From Paraburkholderia lacunae (GTDB lineage: Bacteria; Pseudomonadota; Gammaproteobacteria; Burkholderiales; Burkholderiaceae), in assembly GCF_003353175.1 (NCBI RefSeq), contig NZ_QHKS01000020.1, forward strand, positions 1 through 64,000: a stretch of 64,000 nucleotides of DNA, in the 5' to 3' direction. Below the pieces are notes generated by a model. That model had not been told where the DNA came from. It saw only the letters and a list, made by a program, of their open reading frames with translations, and did not search any database. Positions 62,380 through 64,000 of this stretch are shown piece by piece (position 1 is the stretch's first letter; every line of letters begins with the position of its first letter). Position numbers and translations under genes: made by a program.

Positions 62380-62628
62380 ATGAACAACTACTGCGTTTCC
62401 CTGCGATCTCTTGTGGATAAATGGCTTGCGCCTACGCTCTCGATGCCGGCGCGGGTGACACAGGTTGGTCGGGTGCTCGCGACGCACGGTCGCTTTGTGC
62501 GGTTGGAAGGTCGTACTTCGACCGGGCCGCTGACGATCGTATTCTTCCGGCATGACGACGGTTCGTGGTCTGTGTTTCCACCCGTCCCCGCGTCGCCAGC
62601 GATGTGTGGACGTCTCTTTGTGAACTGA
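62380..62628 (+). CDS. Small uncharacterised protein
   Basis: 82 residues from ATG 62380 with CAGGAG upstream. MNNYCVSLRSLVDKWLAPTL followed by a beta-rich part (GRVLATHGRFVRLEGRTSTG, TIVFFRHDDGSWSVFPPV). It resembles small proteins I recall from Paraburkholderia, but no function is known. Confidence 0.55.
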   Translation: MNNYCVSLRSLVDKWLAPTLSMPARVTQVGRVLATHGRFVRLEGRTSTGPLTIVFFRHDDGSWSVFPPVPASPAMCGRLFVN

Positions 62629-62633
62629 GCCAA

Positions 62634-62705
62634 CGTGCCCATCCAGTGTCCGGACACGTTCAGCACATCGTCGATACGGCCCGTGATCGTGAAGTAGCCG
62701 GTGTC
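62634..62705 (-). pseudogene. Acetyl-CoA synthetase fragment
   Basis: On the minus strand DTGYFTITGRIDDVLNVSGH is the conserved motif around the hinge and CoA site of acetyl-CoA synthetases. Only about 24 codons remain. A larger synthetase gene lies at 63666-64000, so this is a separate relic. Confidence 0.6.
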
Positions 62706-62718
62706 GCGAAAAATAACT

Positions 62719-62904
62719 CTACCGGCACTGCGCGAGCATATCGTCGACGACCGGAAGAGCGGCGAGAGTAAGCAGTACGACAGCAAGGGGAATGGTCGAC
62801 ATGAACCCCAAGTGCTTGAAGCCTACGGCGCCTGTGAAACCGCCAGCGAGGAACGACAATAAGAGCTCAGGTTTCGTGAATCCTCGAAGATAGTTAAGGG
62901 GCAT
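62719..62904 (-). pseudogene. DUF1275 (YoaK-like) membrane protein remnant
   Basis: 61 codons. The start MPLNYLRGFTKPE and the end GFTGAVGFKHLGFMSTIPLA with VVLLTLAALPVVDD match the two termini of DUF1275 proteins of about 240 residues; the 170 residues between them are deleted in frame. Confidence 0.6.
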
Positions 62905-62952
62905 GCTGATATTAATCCGCTTGAGCGGCGCCGCGCTGGCCGCCGCCTGTCT

Positions 62953-63558
62953 TCAAGCACCGCGGAGTCCGTCGGCGACCGTTACGGTTACCTCGATCTC
63001 CCTGGCGACGGTGCCCACCGGCAGCACCGTGCGCCCATGTGTCTCGTTGATGATCTCCGCCGCCGACAGGTAAAAAGCGAGCAGCGCGGTCGCCAGGCCG
63101 AGATAACCTCCCGCGTGGCGCAGCCACAGGAACCCGGTCCATTCGCTCGCTGCAAGCACGAAGAACGTGATCCATAAAGAGAGAAATACCAGTTGCAGTG
63201 CACGCGGCGCGCGCCATGTCGCGACCCACATGTAAAGCGTGAATACGCCCCACAGGAACAGATACCAGCCGATGAAGGCCGCGGGCACGGTACCGTGCAG
63301 GAACAGCACGAAGAGGGCGAGCGACCACCAGAACGCACCGTAGCTCAGAAAAGCCGTCGCGCCGAACGTGTTGCCGCGCGGCACCTCCATGAGTCCGGCC
63401 AGCGCCTGCGCAGTGCCGCCATAGGCAAACGCGACGGCGAGCACCATGCCCATCGAATTGCCGCTGAACCACCCGGCGTTGATCATGCTGAGCAGCCAGG
63501 TCGTCAATGCAAAGCCGGCAAGGCCGAGCGAGGCGGGATTAGGGGCTTTGAAATTCAT
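62953..63558 (-). CDS. satP: GPR1/FUN34/YaaH-type acetate transporter
   Basis: 201 residues from ATG 63558 (MNFKAPNPASLGLAGFALTT); an ATG at 63576 would add six residues. NPASLGLAGFALTT is close to the family signature NPAPLGLxGFxxTT, followed by six hydrophobic segments with GGTAQALAGLMEVPRGNTFG and TAFLSYGAFWWSL. Imports acetate and other short carboxylates. Lies 107 bp downstream of the acetyl-CoA synthetase gene on the same strand, forming an acetate-use unit. Confidence 0.9.
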   Translation of the reverse strand: MNFKAPNPASLGLAGFALTTWLLSMINAGWFSGNSMGMVLAVAFAYGGTAQALAGLMEVPRGNTFGATAFLSYGAFWWSLALFVLFLHGTVPAAFIGWYLFLWGVFTLYMWVATWRAPRALQLVFLSLWITFFVLAASEWTGFLWLRHAGGYLGLATALLAFYLSAAEIINETHGRTVLPVGTVAREIEVTVTVADGLRGA

Positions 63559-63665
63559 GATGAAATCCTTATGCAAACAGAAGCAGGCGCCGACGGCGCG
63601 GCTGTCCTGGAGACGGGGGCCGCGCGACGATCACGGTACGAACGAAAGCCGGAGCGCCGGAACGC

Positions 63666-64000
63666 TCAGACCGCATCGGCGAACTGGGAAATGACGGCGG
63701 GATTCTCGACGGTCGACGTGTCCTGCGAAATCGCGTCGCCTTTCGCGACTGAGCGCAACAGGCGGCGCACGACCTTGCCGGAGCGCGTCTTGGGCATCGC
63801 GTCGCCGAAACGGATGTCTTTCGGTTTCGCGATCGGGCCGATTTCCTTGCCGACCCAGGCGCGCAACTCGTCCGCCACGCGCTTCGCTTCCGCGCCGGTA
63901 GGCCGCTCTGTTTTCAAAACGATGAAGGCGACGATGGCCTCGCCGATCGTTTCATCCGGACGCCCGACCACCGCGGCCTCCGCAACCAGCGGATTGGCCG
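63666..64000 (-). CDS. acs: Acetyl-CoA synthetase, C-terminal part, cut by the window edge
   Basis: At least 110 codons up to the window edge. The C-terminal domain reads EAAVVGRPDETIGEAIVAFI, then LRAWVGKEIGPIAKPKDIRF and PKTRSGKVVRRLLR, in which the Lys is the conserved catalytic and acetylation site. Makes acetyl-CoA from acetate, ATP and CoA. Confidence 0.92.
   Translation of the reverse strand, partial: ANPLVAEAAVVGRPDETIGEAIVAFIVLKTERPTGAEAKRVADELRAWVGKEIGPIAKPKDIRFGDAMPKTRSGKVVRRLLRSVAKGDAISQDTSTVENPAVISQFADAV

Overview
The window is high-GC, densely coded DNA that looks like a Burkholderiales beta-proteobacterium, most likely Paraburkholderia or a close relative. This rests on gene style and the type of genes present (narGHJI with narXL, a GPR1/YaaH acetate transporter next to acetyl-CoA synthetase, HPP-CBS protein, a DUF6494-like small protein); it is inference, not a database match. 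No rRNA, tRNA or CRISPR was recognised.

Layout. (1) 1-9157: ClC chloride channel with a MarR regulator and an overlapping operator/-10, an HPP-CBS membrane protein, a pseudouridine-5'-phosphate glycosidase, a 921-residue GH63/MGH1-like hydrolase, a Do-type periplasmic protease, and a small zinc-ribbon protein. (2) 9691-17516: a compact aldoxime-nitrile-amide pathway on the plus strand: outer-membrane channel, haem aldoxime dehydratase, a repeat/hairpin block, amidase, cobalt-type nitrile hydratase alpha, a beta subunit split into two overlapping ORFs, the nitrile hydratase activator, an NhlF-type cobalt transporter and an AraC regulator. It is followed by a broken IS6-type transposase. (3) 18337-24403: a PaoABC-like periplasmic aldehyde oxidoreductase (Mo, FAD/4Fe-4S and Tat-exported 2Fe-2S subunits), then a divergent SDR/LysR pair and a stretch of gene debris (SDR and serine-recombinase remnants).

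(4) 25118-47190 is the most unusual part and may be one coordinated, undescribed system. It holds three PstS-like binding proteins without any pstCAB (one is a fusion of a shortened and a full domain); a periplasmic domain of about 130 residues present in four copies (two single-domain secreted proteins and a tandem pair at the N terminus of a TonB-dependent receptor); two secreted beta-propeller proteins; an ATP-citrate-lyase-like enzyme in two subunits; an OmpR-type two-component system; and a NitT/TauT-type ABC transporter with an outer-membrane protein. Six intergenic regions in this segment carry direct repeats of TTCAT/TTCAG-like pentamers spaced 11 bp, all oriented toward the downstream gene. 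In most of them a -10-like hexamer follows 10-11 nt after the last repeat. One lies in front of the response regulator itself. I read this as an OmpR/PhoB-type regulon centred on that two-component system; the ligand is unknown.

(5) 47524-61883: a hemerythrin gene, a small DUF6494-like gene, and one long minus-strand nitrate-respiration operon (small membrane protein, narK, narG, narH, narJ, narI, parvulin, hemerythrin, narX, narL) headed by an FNR-type box and a correctly spaced -10. (6) 61945-64000: remnants of an aldo/keto reductase, an acetyl-CoA synthetase and a DUF1275 protein, a small conserved-looking ORF, the acetate transporter, and the C-terminal end of an acetyl-CoA synthetase cut by the window edge.
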